A stretch of 64,000 bases of DNA from Nocardia brasiliensis ATCC 700358 (GCF_000250675.2 NC_018681.1:4340001-4404000); one strand, 5' to 3'. Shown: positions 9,227-16,901, counted from the stretch's first letter. Made by a program: numbers and translations. Notes: generated by a model not told the origin, from the letters alone.

Positions 9227-9300
9227 CTAACGGATGTAAGGCTACGGCTGTTAGGTGAGGTTGCGCAAGGGTTAACAGCTGTAAGTTTTTGTCTGTAAGG
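9227..9300. promoter_or_regulatory. TetR operator candidates, set A
   Basis: Two related elements lie between the divergent MDR oxidoreductase and TetR genes: CTAACGGATGTAAG at 9227-9240 and GTTAACAGCTGTAAG at 9271-9285, with a third partial copy (CTGTAAG) at 9293-9299. Each is an imperfect dyad of the form TAAC-N5-GTAA. The two main copies are about 45 bases apart, and the same arrangement occurs at 17784-17841 in front of the paralogous TetR gene. Confidence 0.65.
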
Positions 9301-9308
9301 TTTTGGTC

Positions 9309-9950
9309 ATGAACGAGGCCAACAGGGCGACGCACATCCGCGTGCGCAACCCGCGCGGCGAGGGCGCGCGGCTGCGGGACGAGATCGTCGCGGCGGCCGT
9401 CGCGCTGCTCGACGAAACGGGCGACGGCAGTGCGCTGACCCTGCGGTCGGTGGCGCGGCGGGCCGGGATCGCGGCGCCCTCGATCTATCGGCATTTCCCG
9501 CACCAATCGGCGATCATGCCCGCGGTCGTGCGCGACGCCTTCGCGCAGTTGGACGCCCAGTTGCGGGCGGCAGTGCGGGCCGCGGGGGACTCGCCCCGGG
9601 ATCGTTTGGCCGCAGTGTGTTTCGGCTATCTGGAGTTCGCCCGTGCTCGTCCGGGGCGCTACCGCATCATGTTCGGCGGTGGCTGGGTGCCCGACCGCGA
9701 CGACGGCGCCGTCTCCGAGGGTGAAATGGCAGTCCTGGGGCAGTCGAGCCTGCGATTGCTGGCGGCGGCCCTCACCGATTGTGTTGCCGCGGGCCAGGCT
9801 CGGAGCGCGGACCCGGCGGTGGACGCGGTGGCGCTGTGGCTCGGGCTGCACGGCCTCGCACATCAGCGTGCGGTCGCGCCGTCTTTCCCCTGGCCCGCCG
9901 GGATCGTCGAACGTCTCGTCAGCACGCTCGCGCATCTGACCGCTCCGTGA
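9309..9950 (+). CDS. TetR/AcrR family transcriptional regulator (copy A)
   Basis: The 213-residue regulator has an N-terminal helix-turn-helix (LTLRSVARRAGIAAPSIYRHFPHQSA), the SIYRHF recognition-helix pattern of TetR proteins, and a C-terminal ligand domain. A TTG six bases upstream is possible, but ATG at 9309 aligns with the paralogue. It is nearly the same protein as the regulator at 17865: same length and long identical stretches such as RLRDEIVAAAVALLDETG and the C-terminal LWLGLHGLAHQR. It should bind the repeats in the divergent promoter and repress itself and the MDR oxidoreductase. The inducer is unknown. Confidence 0.9.
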   Translation: MNEANRATHIRVRNPRGEGARLRDEIVAAAVALLDETGDGSALTLRSVARRAGIAAPSIYRHFPHQSAIMPAVVRDAFAQLDAQLRAAVRAAGDSPRDRLAAVCFGYLEFARARPGRYRIMFGGGWVPDRDDGAVSEGEMAVLGQSSLRLLAAALTDCVAAGQARSADPAVDAVALWLGLHGLAHQRAVAPSFPWPAGIVERLVSTLAHLTAP

Positions 9951-10119
9951 GTGTGCCTCGGTCGAGGTGAAACGCATTGCGATGTAACGGGTTCGGGGAG
10001 CGGCAGGGCCGCTACCGGCCCCTCGGGTGGCCGGTGTGGACGCTGGGGGATATGCTCTGCGAGATGACTACTCATTCTGTCGAAAGATTGGGGGTTCCAT
10101 TCGTGCACGGTGAGCGCTG

Positions 10120-11502
10120 ATGCCCACCGACACTGCGAATGGGGACCTTTCCCGCCTCTCCTTCTGGTCGCGCGTACGTGAATTCGCCGTGCCGCCAGGA
10201 ATGATCGAGACTGCCACCGCCCGTCGCCTGCGGGGTGATTGGGCCGGCGCATGCGCTGCGGCAGGCTTCGATATCGATCTCGACCTGCGCTCGACAGCGC
10301 GGACCCGCGGGCGCGAACTCGCCGCGCGGATCCGGTCCGACCTGCGATATCTGGCGCCGGACCTGCTGCGCTGGCACCTACCGCGGATCGCGCCGGATGG
10401 GCTGCTGCGACCCGGGTTGACCAGCACCCTCGCGCGCTACCCGCACGCAGGGCACGAACGCGGCAGCCCGCCGGGCCTCGAACTCGTGGTGCGCACCGCG
10501 CCCGCCTGGGCGGACGCGGGCCAGCGGATCAGCCTGGCGCTATCCGACGGTTCTGCGAAAACGGCGGCGGCACAACCGCATCCGCATCCTCGGCCGGACC
10601 GCCGGTATCGCCTGGATCTGCACCGCCACCTCTGGGACGCGCGGCGCACCGACGAGTTGCGGGCACGGTGCGGGGCCGGGGAACCACCTGCCGGTCCCGA
10701 TCCCGAACTCCTCGTGCTCTTGCCCCCGTCCGGCGGGTGTGCGGCCGAGACCTGGGCGGTCGAAGCGCGGCTGCTACTGGACGCCGAGAAGTGTTGCGGC
10801 AGTGCGTTCGTCGTACGGCTCGGGGGTCGGCGACGACTGGTGCTGCGGGTCGACGGCGGGGGACCGCCCACCGTGCGGCTCGCGCCGGGCTATCCGGCGG
10901 GCGGCGTCACCGCGTTACCGGTGCTGCCAGACGCCGCGACCTGGACGCTGCCCGACCTGACCCTGCTAAGTGCCGGTGCGATCACGTCCGATCGGCTGCA
11001 CCCGCTGGTCGCGGCGGCACTGGCACCCGGTGGCTCCGCTGTGGTGCAGCAGACCTACGCGGTGGCCGGACCGCGCCTGGTGACCTGCCGCGGCGAACAG
11101 CACCGCATCGGTTTCGTCGACGGTGTCCTGTCCGCGCTCGACCACGACCCGATGGAACTCCGGCGGGAGGAACTGCTGGCCGCGCTGTCGGGGACGCCGT
11201 TGCCGTGCTTGCAGGCCATCGATGTGGCACACCGTGCACCGGACTGCCTGGCGGGCATCCGGGAACGATTGCACCACGGCGATATCGCGGGCGCGCTGGC
11301 CTTGGTCGAGGGACTGCTCGGTCCCGGTGCGCTGCTGCGCGACGGCGCACTGCGGGACGAACTCGAAGCCGCCGCGCGGCGGCGGATCACCTACGGGCTC
11401 TTCAGGTCCGGCTTGTCCGAGGCCGTTTCGGCGCGTGTCCCCACCGGGCGGGACCGGCGTCGCGACCGTCGTGCGCATCCGCGCAACGCAACTCTGCACT
11501 GA
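10120..11502 (+). CDS. Protein of unknown function, first gene of a MoxR/VWA module
   Basis: I do not recognise a named domain in these 460 residues. The N-terminus (LSRLSFWSRVREFAVPPGMIETATARRLRGDWAGACAAAG, quoted as its successive short pieces) looks like helical repeat material and is followed by an Arg-rich segment with RIRSDLRYLAPDLLRWHLPR. The middle is beta-rich (LELVVRTAPAW, LLVLLPPSGG, RRRLVLRVDGG) and the end is basic (RDRRRDRRAHPRNATLH). There is no signal peptide or transmembrane segment, so it should be cytosolic. It begins 48 bases before the MoxR ATPase gene, which overlaps the VWA gene, so the three are probably one operon. I recall similar uncharacterised proteins next to the same pair in other actinomycetes. 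I infer a substrate or adaptor for the ATPase. Confidence 0.75.
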   Translation: MPTDTANGDLSRLSFWSRVREFAVPPGMIETATARRLRGDWAGACAAAGFDIDLDLRSTARTRGRELAARIRSDLRYLAPDLLRWHLPRIAPDGLLRPGLTSTLARYPHAGHERGSPPGLELVVRTAPAWADAGQRISLALSDGSAKTAAAQPHPHPRPDRRYRLDLHRHLWDARRTDELRARCGAGEPPAGPDPELLVLLPPSGGCAAETWAVEARLLLDAEKCCGSAFVVRLGGRRRLVLRVDGGGPPTVRLAPGYPAGGVTALPVLPDAATWTLPDLTLLSAGAITSDRLHPLVAAALAPGGSAVVQQTYAVAGPRLVTCRGEQHRIGFVDGVLSALDHDPMELRREELLAALSGTPLPCLQAIDVAHRAPDCLAGIRERLHHGDIAGALALVEGLLGPGALLRDGALRDELEAAARRRITYGLFRSGLSEAVSARVPTGRDRRRDRRAHPRNATLH

Positions 11503-11550
11503 TTCAACGACTTTCCCTCCGACCACACCGATTCCCCGAGGTGATCACCC

Positions 11551-12756
11551 ATGCTTGCTACCCGTCCACTCGCACAACTCGACGTCGCCGAGGACCTGCT
11601 GACTTTGCTACGCGAAGCGACCACCGAACCGCGCGCCGACAATCAGCTGGAGGCACTGGCTTTGGCGGTGGCCGCCGATCTGCCGGTGCTGCTCTGGGGC
11701 GAGCCCGGGATCGGCAAGACCGCGGCGCTGACCCAGCTCGCGACCGATCTGGACCTCCCGCTGACCACGGTGATCGCGAGTGTGCACGAGCCGTCGGACT
11801 TTTCGGGTCTGCCCGTCATCGGCGCCGACCCCGCGGCGCACGGCGTCCCGCTGGCGCCGCCGGACTGGGCCGTGCGGCTGGTGCGGGCCGGGCGCGGGCT
11901 GCTGTTCCTGGACGAATTGTCCACTGCGCCACCGGCGGTACAGGCCGCGTTGCTCCGGTTGGTGCTGGAGCGGCGCATCGGCGCCTTGCAGTTGCCGCCC
12001 GGCGTGCGGATCGTCGCGGCGGCGAATCCGCGTTCCTCCGCGGCCGACGGCTGGGAACTCGGTCCGCCACTGGCGAATCGGTTCGTGCACCTGCAATGGA
12101 CGCACGACCACGACGTCGTCGTGCGCGGTCTGGGGGGCGTCTGGCCGCACGCGGTGTTGCCCAGACTGGCGCCTGAGCGGCTGAGCGAGGCCGTCGCTTT
12201 CGCCCGGCGCGCGGTGTGCGTGCTGCTGGCGGCGCGACCCGCCCTCGTACATCAACTTCCCAGCAGCGAGACGCGCCGGGGCGGTCCGTGGCCGTCGCCG
12301 CGCAGTTGGGAGATGACGTTGCGGCTCATCGCCTTTGCCACCGCGGCGGGTTCCTCCCGCGACGTGCTCTCCCAGCTCGTGCGCGGCACCGTCGGCGACG
12401 GACCGGGCTTCGAATTGCTGGCGAGTCTGGACCGGATGGACCTGCCGGACCCGGAAACGCTGCTCGCCGACCCGGCGGGTGCGGTGCTGCCCGAACGTGG
12501 CGACCTGCGGCAGGCGGTGCTCGACGGGGTGGTGGCGGCGGTGCGCAAGCGCCCCGAGCAGGCGCGCTGGGCTGCCGCGTGGGCGATCCTGGTGCGCGCC
12601 TTGGAGACCGGTGCGCCCGATCTCGTCGTCGTGCCTGCGACCACGCTGGCCACGCTGCGACAGGGTGACTGGGCGGTGCCGGCGGCGATCGAGGAGCTCG
12701 CCGGAGTGGTCGCGGTGTCGCAGGGCGCCGATCATGCCGCGGCGGCGGGGCGATGA
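11551..12756 (+). CDS. MoxR-family AAA+ ATPase
   Basis: The 401-residue protein has the MoxR/AAA_5 ATPase features: Walker A GEPGIGKT at residues 50-57, Walker B LLFLDE with D121-E122, and a sensor-type AAANPR followed by LANRFVHLQW. MoxR proteins act as hexameric chaperones that remodel partner proteins and are typically paired with a von Willebrand A protein, as in E. coli RavA-ViaA. Here the partner starts inside its stop codon (ATGA at 12753), the usual sign of stoichiometric coupling. The start at 11551 follows a GAGGTGATCACC stretch. Client proteins are unknown. Confidence 0.9.
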   Translation: MLATRPLAQLDVAEDLLTLLREATTEPRADNQLEALALAVAADLPVLLWGEPGIGKTAALTQLATDLDLPLTTVIASVHEPSDFSGLPVIGADPAAHGVPLAPPDWAVRLVRAGRGLLFLDELSTAPPAVQAALLRLVLERRIGALQLPPGVRIVAAANPRSSAADGWELGPPLANRFVHLQWTHDHDVVVRGLGGVWPHAVLPRLAPERLSEAVAFARRAVCVLLAARPALVHQLPSSETRRGGPWPSPRSWEMTLRLIAFATAAGSSRDVLSQLVRGTVGDGPGFELLASLDRMDLPDPETLLADPAGAVLPERGDLRQAVLDGVVAAVRKRPEQARWAAAWAILVRALETGAPDLVVVPATTLATLRQGDWAVPAAIEELAGVVAVSQGADHAAAAGR

Positions 12757-13979
12757 CCGCGCCGTTGGACCGGGAGAAGCTCTTCGCCGCACGACTGCAT
12801 GCCGCGCGGGCGCGGCCCTACCTCGCCACCGCCTTGTTCGCGCTGCACGTCGTGGAAAGCGCTGGGGTGCAGACGATGGCGGTCGACCGATATTGGCGAT
12901 GCTACGTTTCACCACGCTTCGTGGACCAGACCGACACCGCGGAACTGGCGGCCGTGTGGGTGCACGAGGTGTCACATCTGCTGCGCGACCACCACGGGCG
13001 CAGTGACCGATACGCCCGGCTGCACGACCTCACCGGGCCGGGCGAACGGTTGCGGATGAACATCGCCGCGGACTGCGAGATCAACGACGACGCGTTCGGC
13101 GACGGTCTGATCCAGCCCGCGGGTGCGGTACTGCCCGCGACTTTGGAACTGCCCGCCGGTGAACTCATGGAGGACTACCTGGGCAAGTTCCGGCTCGGGC
13201 CGTACACCGACGGCATGGCTTGGCTCGACTGCGGCAGCGGCGCCGACGGCGCGGAGCGCGAGTGGGACCTCGGACCCGACGGTGCGGACGGGTTGAGCGA
13301 ACAAGAAAGGGACGCAATCCGATTCAAGGTGGCCCAGGGCATCATCGGGCGGCCGGGCAACGCGTCCGGAGCATGGCGGCGCTGGGCCGAGGAGGCACTG
13401 CATCCGCCACAGCCCTGGCGCGATCTGCTGGGCGCGGCGGTGCGGAGTGCGGTCCGTGCGCCGGGCGTCGGCGAGGACTACACCTACGGACGACCCGCGC
13501 GACGTGCCGCCGCGCTGCCCGGCATCGTGCTGCCGAGTCTGCGTCGTACCCCACCGCGAGTCGCGGTGCCCATCGACACGTCGGCTTCGGTCAGCGACAC
13601 CGAATTGGGCAGTGCGCTGCTCGAAGTCGCCGCCATCGGCCGGGCCTTGGGCGGCCGGCGCGACCTGGTCAGCGTGCTGCCCTGCGATGCCGCGGCCACC
13701 ATCGTGCATCCGCTCTGCGCCGCCGAGCAGATCCCGCTGCTCGGCGGCGGCGGCACCGACCTGCGCACCGGCTTCACCGCCGCCCTGCGCAGCAGGCCGC
13801 GCCCCGATGTCGTCGTGGTCCTCACCGACGGTCAAACCCCTTGGCCCGCAAGCCGTCCGCCGTGCCGAACGGTCGTCGGACTGTTCCGTCGCGGCTACGG
13901 CGGGTCCTACCTCGAACACGATGCCGACTACGTTCCGGACACCCCGCCGGACTGGGCCCGCGTGGTCGAGATCGGCTGA
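12753..13979 (+). CDS. VWA-like metallopeptidase-domain protein (DUF2201 type)
   Basis: The 408-residue protein combines two domains. The N-terminal part has HEVSH at residues 71-75, a zincin-type HExxH site, in the context WVHEVSHLLRDHHGR, with MNIAADCEIND following as a likely helper segment. The C-terminal part is a von Willebrand A domain with a complete MIDAS start, DTSAS at 275-279, a glycine-rich GGGGTDLRTG loop and VVLTDG with D359. This matches the DUF2201 (putative metallopeptidase plus VWA-like) architecture. It is translationally coupled to the MoxR ATPase. Whether the HExxH site is catalytic is unknown; both the zinc site and the MIDAS look intact. Confidence 0.88.
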   Translation: MTAPLDREKLFAARLHAARARPYLATALFALHVVESAGVQTMAVDRYWRCYVSPRFVDQTDTAELAAVWVHEVSHLLRDHHGRSDRYARLHDLTGPGERLRMNIAADCEINDDAFGDGLIQPAGAVLPATLELPAGELMEDYLGKFRLGPYTDGMAWLDCGSGADGAEREWDLGPDGADGLSEQERDAIRFKVAQGIIGRPGNASGAWRRWAEEALHPPQPWRDLLGAAVRSAVRAPGVGEDYTYGRPARRAAALPGIVLPSLRRTPPRVAVPIDTSASVSDTELGSALLEVAAIGRALGGRRDLVSVLPCDAAATIVHPLCAAEQIPLLGGGGTDLRTGFTAALRSRPRPDVVVVLTDGQTPWPASRPPCRTVVGLFRRGYGGSYLEHDADYVPDTPPDWARVVEIG

Positions 13980-14016
13980 ATCAACGGACGGCGCCGTCGA
14001 CCATGGCCAGGTTGGC

Positions 14017-14030
14017 GCCCGCTTGCGGGC
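14017..14030. terminator. Small hairpin after the MoxR/VWA operon
   Basis: A perfect 6-bp inverted repeat GCCCGC/GCGGGC with a 2-base spacer lies 38 bases after the VWA gene and before the convergent MerR gene. The loop is tight and there is no T-run, so the terminator role is weak. Confidence 0.3.
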
Positions 14031-14099
14031 TGCCTGTCGCGATGTGCGTTGTGGGCCCGGTCGATTCGGCCGAGTGACGGGGTGCCACCCGTCGGATGG

Positions 14100-14453
14100 C
14101 TAACCGGCGGCGTCGTGCCGGCCCGACTCGCGCAGCGCGGTGTTGTCGTCGCGGAGACGGTCGTTGTCGGTGTGCAGGGTGGCGTTGGCGTCTTCCAGGT
14201 CGAGGATGCGGCCGATGCCCGCCAGATTCACGCCCGCGGCGGCGAGGGTGGTGATCCGCCGCAGGCGGGCGATGTCGTCACCGCTGTAGCGGCGGGTGCC
14301 GCCCTCGCTGCGGGCGGGTGTCAGCAGACCGTGGCGTTCGTAGAGCCGCAGGGTCTGCACCCCGATCCCGGCCAGGTCGGCGGCCACCGAGATCCCGTAT
14401 ACGGCCTGGCCAGACGGGGGTAGGTGAAATTCTTGCTGGGGCTCCTGCGGCAT
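14100..14453 (-). CDS. MerR-family regulator, HspR-like
   Basis: The 117-residue protein has a MerR helix-turn-helix (YGISVAADLAGIGVQTLRLYERHGLL) and the GGTRRYSGDDIARLRRI wing typical of the family; this version with QTLRLYER is characteristic of HspR heat-shock repressors. A coiled-coil-like C-terminus (LHTDNDRLRDDNTALRE) would dimerise it. It has no cysteines for metal sensing. It is divergent from an hsp20 gene, a common location for HspR-type repressors. AGGAG seven bases upstream fixes the start. I see no clear HAIR-type operator; instead a CIRCE element lies between the genes, so HspR identity is a family-level call. Confidence 0.8.
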   Translation of the reverse strand: MPQEPQQEFHLPPSGQAVYGISVAADLAGIGVQTLRLYERHGLLTPARSEGGTRRYSGDDIARLRRITTLAAAGVNLAGIGRILDLEDANATLHTDNDRLRDDNTALRESGRHDAAG

Positions 14454-14499
14454 CGCGCTCCTGATCTCTTGGTGCTCTCGAGGTTTTCTATTCTAACCA

Positions 14500-14526
14500 C
14501 TTGCACTCATCTGTCGAGAGTGCTAA
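14500..14526. promoter_or_regulatory. CIRCE element (HrcA operator)
   Basis: The sequence is CTTGCACTC, a 9-base spacer, then GAGTGCTAA. The consensus CIRCE is TTAGCACTC-N9-GAGTGCTAA, so the right arm is perfect, the left arm differs at two bases, and the spacer length is exact. It lies between the divergent MerR and hsp20 genes, about 75 bases before the hsp20 ATG, a suitable place for HrcA repression of hsp20. Confidence 0.88.
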
Positions 14527-14536
14527 AACAAATCTA

Positions 14537-14548
14537 TGTCAGATGACA
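14537..14548. promoter_or_regulatory. Second dyad in the hsp20 promoter region
   Basis: A perfect inverted repeat TGTCA-GA-TGACA lies 11 bases downstream of the CIRCE element. It could be the operator of the adjacent MerR-type regulator or of another regulator. The assignment is open. Confidence 0.35.
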
Positions 14549-14599
14549 GAGGTTATCTGAACCGATGAAGAAGAATGGAGTGTGTTGGAGGTGGCGACC

Positions 14600-15019
14600 A
14601 TGCTGATGCGTACCGATCCGTTCCGTGATCTGGACCGATTCACGCAGCAGGTGTTCGGCACAGCGGCGCGACCCGCGGTGATGCCGATGGACGCCTGGCG
14701 CGACGGTGACGAATTCCTGGTGGAGTTCGACCTGCCGGGGATCGATCCGAAATCGCTGGATCTGGACATCGAACGCAATGTGGTGACCGTGAAAGCGGCT
14801 CGGCAGGAACTGGATTCGGGGCGTTCGATGATCGCCGCCGAACGTCCGCGCGGCGTGTTCAGCCGCCAGCTGTTCCTCGGCGAAGGTCTCGATACCGAGC
14901 ACATCCGGGCCGATTACACCGATGGTGTACTGCGTCTGGCGATTCCGGTCGCGGAGAAAGCCAAGCCGCGCAAGATCGAAATCGAACACGGCGAACGGCG
15001 GCAGGCGATCGACGCCTGA
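14600..15019 (+). CDS. Hsp20/alpha-crystallin family small heat-shock protein
   Basis: The 139-residue protein starts MLMRTDPFRDLDRFTQQVFG and has the alpha-crystallin core (FLVEFDLPGIDPKSLDLDIERNVVTVKA in pieces, then ADYTDGVLRLAIPV). It lacks only a pronounced C-terminal IxI tail (KIEIEHG may serve). It is an ATP-independent holdase that binds unfolding proteins in the cytosol. I chose ATG 14600 because GGAGGT ends seven bases upstream; the upstream GTG/TTG codons would place that Shine-Dalgarno inside the gene. It is divergent from an HspR-like gene and preceded by CIRCE, so heat induction by release of HrcA, and perhaps of the MerR protein, is expected. Confidence 0.93.
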   Translation: MLMRTDPFRDLDRFTQQVFGTAARPAVMPMDAWRDGDEFLVEFDLPGIDPKSLDLDIERNVVTVKAARQELDSGRSMIAAERPRGVFSRQLFLGEGLDTEHIRADYTDGVLRLAIPVAEKAKPRKIEIEHGERRQAIDA

Positions 15020-15068
15020 CCGTCCGGCCCAACACCTTTCCCCCGGACGGGCCCGGTAGCCCGGGCCC
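15020..15068 (+). terminator. Two overlapping GC-rich hairpins after hsp20
   Basis: The first hairpin has arms CCGTCCGG (15020-15027) and CCGGACGG (15043-15050). The second has arms GGGCCCGG (15049-15056) and CCGGGCCC (15061-15068) with a 4-base loop. They share two bases, so both can form almost back to back. They begin immediately after the hsp20 stop and probably end its transcript, although there is no T-run. Confidence 0.6.
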
Positions 15069-15108
15069 GCCCGACGATAGTCAGAACATCTGTGCGAGGA
15101 GGTTTCTC

Positions 15109-15165
15109 ATGACCATGCGCACTGCCGAGTTGTGCGGTGGCACCGCGCCGGCGGTTACTCGATGA
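15109..15165 (+). CDS. Putative 18-residue leader ORF coupled to the STAS gene
   Basis: An ATG with a strong GAGGAGG ribosome site opens a frame of 18 codons (MTMRTAELCGGTAPAVTR) whose TGA overlaps the STAS gene ATG as ATGA. The STAS ATG itself has no good ribosome site, so the short ORF may exist to load ribosomes onto it by termination-reinitiation. An alternative is that this is a nonfunctional remnant and the STAS gene starts at the in-frame upstream codon at 15132. There is no similarity to known leader peptides that I recognise. Confidence 0.45.
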   Translation: MTMRTAELCGGTAPAVTR

Positions 15166-15524
15166 GTACCGAATCGCGAGTATTGCGAACGCATGTGAAA
15201 CAGGATGCGGCGACGGCGGTACTGACCGTCGGCGGTGAAGTGGACGCCGCGTCGGTGCCGCTGTTACGCGCCGGGATCGAGGAGGCGCTCGGCGCCGGGC
15301 CGGAGATGCTCGTCCTGGATCTCTCCGACGTCGGGTTCTTCGGTTCCGCGGGACTCAGCGCACTGCTGTTCGCGCTGGAGGCCGCGCCCCGTCGCGAACT
15401 GCGCGTCGTCGCGTCGCCGCAGGTGCGACGTCCGATCGAGATCACCGGTCTGGACCAGGTCCTCACGGTGTTCGACACCCTGGACGGCGCGTTGTCACCC
15501 GATGAAGACCCGAGCGTCGCGTGA
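15162..15524 (+). CDS. STAS-domain anti-sigma factor antagonist
   Basis: The 120-residue protein is a single STAS domain of the SpoIIAA/RsbV type: TAVLTVGGEVDAASVPLL, then LVLDLSDVGFFGSAGLSALL, where the serine in FGSAGL is the usual phosphorylation site. It would bind and release an anti-sigma kinase when unphosphorylated. No RsbW-type kinase or sigma factor is adjacent, so its partner is elsewhere. It starts with ATG at 15162, overlapping the stop of the 18-codon ORF. Confidence 0.88.
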   Translation: MSTESRVLRTHVKQDAATAVLTVGGEVDAASVPLLRAGIEEALGAGPEMLVLDLSDVGFFGSAGLSALLFALEAAPRRELRVVASPQVRRPIEITGLDQVLTVFDTLDGALSPDEDPSVA

Positions 15525-15667
15525 ATTCACGACCTCGATGCGCTTCTGATCGCGCCGCCCGCCCATAAAGCGCAAAAGTTGTGAAACGCCTATTTCGGGC
15601 CAACGCTCACTTAGCATGGGTCGCGGCACCCATCTGGCAGGTATTCGCGCATCCTGCCCCCACATAG
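15525..15667. other. Intergenic stretch without a recognised gene
   Basis: The gap between the STAS gene and the MDR gene at 15901 is 376 bases. Apart from the candidate small ORF at 15668-15811, I see no gene, hairpin or repeat. The stretch is somewhat less GC-rich (for example around 15565-15615) and may hold a promoter, but I cannot assign -35/-10 boxes. Confidence 0.4.
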
Positions 15668-15811
15668 ATGATGTGGCCTCTCTCGGTTCTGCTTTTCATG
15701 GCCGCTGCCACGGTGCTCTCCATCGCTCTTCCGATCGCGGGTTGGGTCATGGGCGCGATGCTGCTCCCCATGGCCGCGGTGATCAGTCCGTTCTTGCTCT
15801 TCGGCAGCTGA
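15668..15811 (+). CDS. Candidate small membrane protein (47 residues)
   Basis: The ORF reads MMWPLSVLLFMAAATVLSIA and then LPIAGWVMGAMLLP, ending FLLFGS. It is almost wholly hydrophobic with two probable membrane spans separated by a Pro/Gly turn and practically no charged residues. Hydrophobic content this uniform is unusual for a chance ORF in GC-rich DNA. Against it, there is no clear Shine-Dalgarno sequence before either ATG. Confidence 0.4.
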   Translation: MMWPLSVLLFMAAATVLSIALPIAGWVMGAMLLPMAAVISPFLLFGS

Positions 15812-15900
15812 GCTTCGGCGCACGTTATGTGCGCTGGGTGCAAGTGTTCCTTGCAGAGATTGCAGTAGACATCAATCCGGGCTGCTTCGAGACTGGGTTC

Positions 15901-16884
15901 ATGAACAGCAATCAGGAATCGGTGGCCGTGGGCAGGATCGTGCGGCCGAGCAAGTACGGATCGCCGGAGGTCCTCGAGGTCGTCGAAACGCAAGTGCCGC
16001 AACCGGATGCCGACGGTGTCGTGGTCCGGGTGCGGGCCGCCGGGGTGAACCCCATCGATTGGAAGATCTACAGCGGTTCTTTCCATGAGGTCGACGACGA
16101 CGAGAAGGACGCGGCCGGGCTCGCCCAGAACCTGCCCCGGCTCGGGCTCGAGTGCGCCGGTGTCGTCACAGCGGTCGGCCCGGCCGTGACGGAGGTGGCG
16201 GTCGGCGCCGAGGTCATCGTGTACCCGGTCACCGGCGCTTACGCCGATTACGTTACGGCGCCGGTGAGTTCGCTGATCCCGAAGCCCGCCGAGCTGGACT
16301 GGCCGGCGGCCGGAGCCCTGATGCTGGCCGGCCTGACCGCGATGCATGCGATGCACGCCGCGGGTGTGCACGACGGTGACACGCTGCTCGTCCACGGCGG
16401 TTCGGGCGGGGTCGGGTTGCTGGTCGTGCAGTTGGCCATCGCGGCGGGCGCGACGGTGATCGCCACCGCCGCCGCCCGCAATCACGCACTGCTGCAACGG
16501 CTCGGCGCGATTCCGGTGACCTACGGCACGGGACTGCTCGACCGGGTCAGGGCCGCCGCGCCCGGCGCCGTCACCGCGTCGATCGACTGCGCGGGCAGCG
16601 ACGAGGCGTTCGACACGTCGCTGACGGTCGTCGCCGATCGGCAGCGCATCGTCTCGATCGCGGGCGGTGACCGGCATGTCGCCGCCGGCATCAAGGTGCT
16701 CGGCTATGGACCGGGCCAGGATGCGGGCACCGAGTTCCGCAATGCCGCCCGGGCCGAACTCGTCGCACGCGCAAGCGATGTGGACATCCTGATCGATAGC
16801 GTCTATCCGCTGTCGGAAGCGGCGCAGGCGCACAAGGCCGGGCTCGCCGGGCACGGGCCGGGCAAACTGGTGCTGATTCCGTAA
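15901..16884 (+). CDS. Zinc-independent MDR oxidoreductase (quinone oxidoreductase-like)
   Basis: The 327-residue protein has a GroES-like N-terminal domain (VRVRAAGVNPIDWKIYSG, the usual AAGVNP(I/V)D of the quinone oxidoreductase branch) and an NADP-binding HGGSGGVGLLVVQLAIAAG loop. The zinc-binding GHE is replaced by GLECAG, so it is Zn-free. It ends PLSEAAQAHKAGLAGHGPGKLVLIP, the standard family C-terminus. It would reduce quinones or alpha,beta-unsaturated carbonyls with NADPH. It faces a convergent SDR gene with a terminator-like hairpin between them. Confidence 0.88.
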   Translation: MNSNQESVAVGRIVRPSKYGSPEVLEVVETQVPQPDADGVVVRVRAAGVNPIDWKIYSGSFHEVDDDEKDAAGLAQNLPRLGLECAGVVTAVGPAVTEVAVGAEVIVYPVTGAYADYVTAPVSSLIPKPAELDWPAAGALMLAGLTAMHAMHAAGVHDGDTLLVHGGSGGVGLLVVQLAIAAGATVIATAAARNHALLQRLGAIPVTYGTGLLDRVRAAAPGAVTASIDCAGSDEAFDTSLTVVADRQRIVSIAGGDRHVAAGIKVLGYGPGQDAGTEFRNAARAELVARASDVDILIDSVYPLSEAAQAHKAGLAGHGPGKLVLIP

Positions 16885-16901
16885 AGCACCGGCACCGAGC
16901 A

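Noticed and set aside
10239..12176. 645-codon plus-strand frame across the unknown gene and MoxR gene
   Set aside because: It crosses two genes in another frame and is Arg/Ala/Gly low-complexity. The MoxR frame has Walker A/B motifs.
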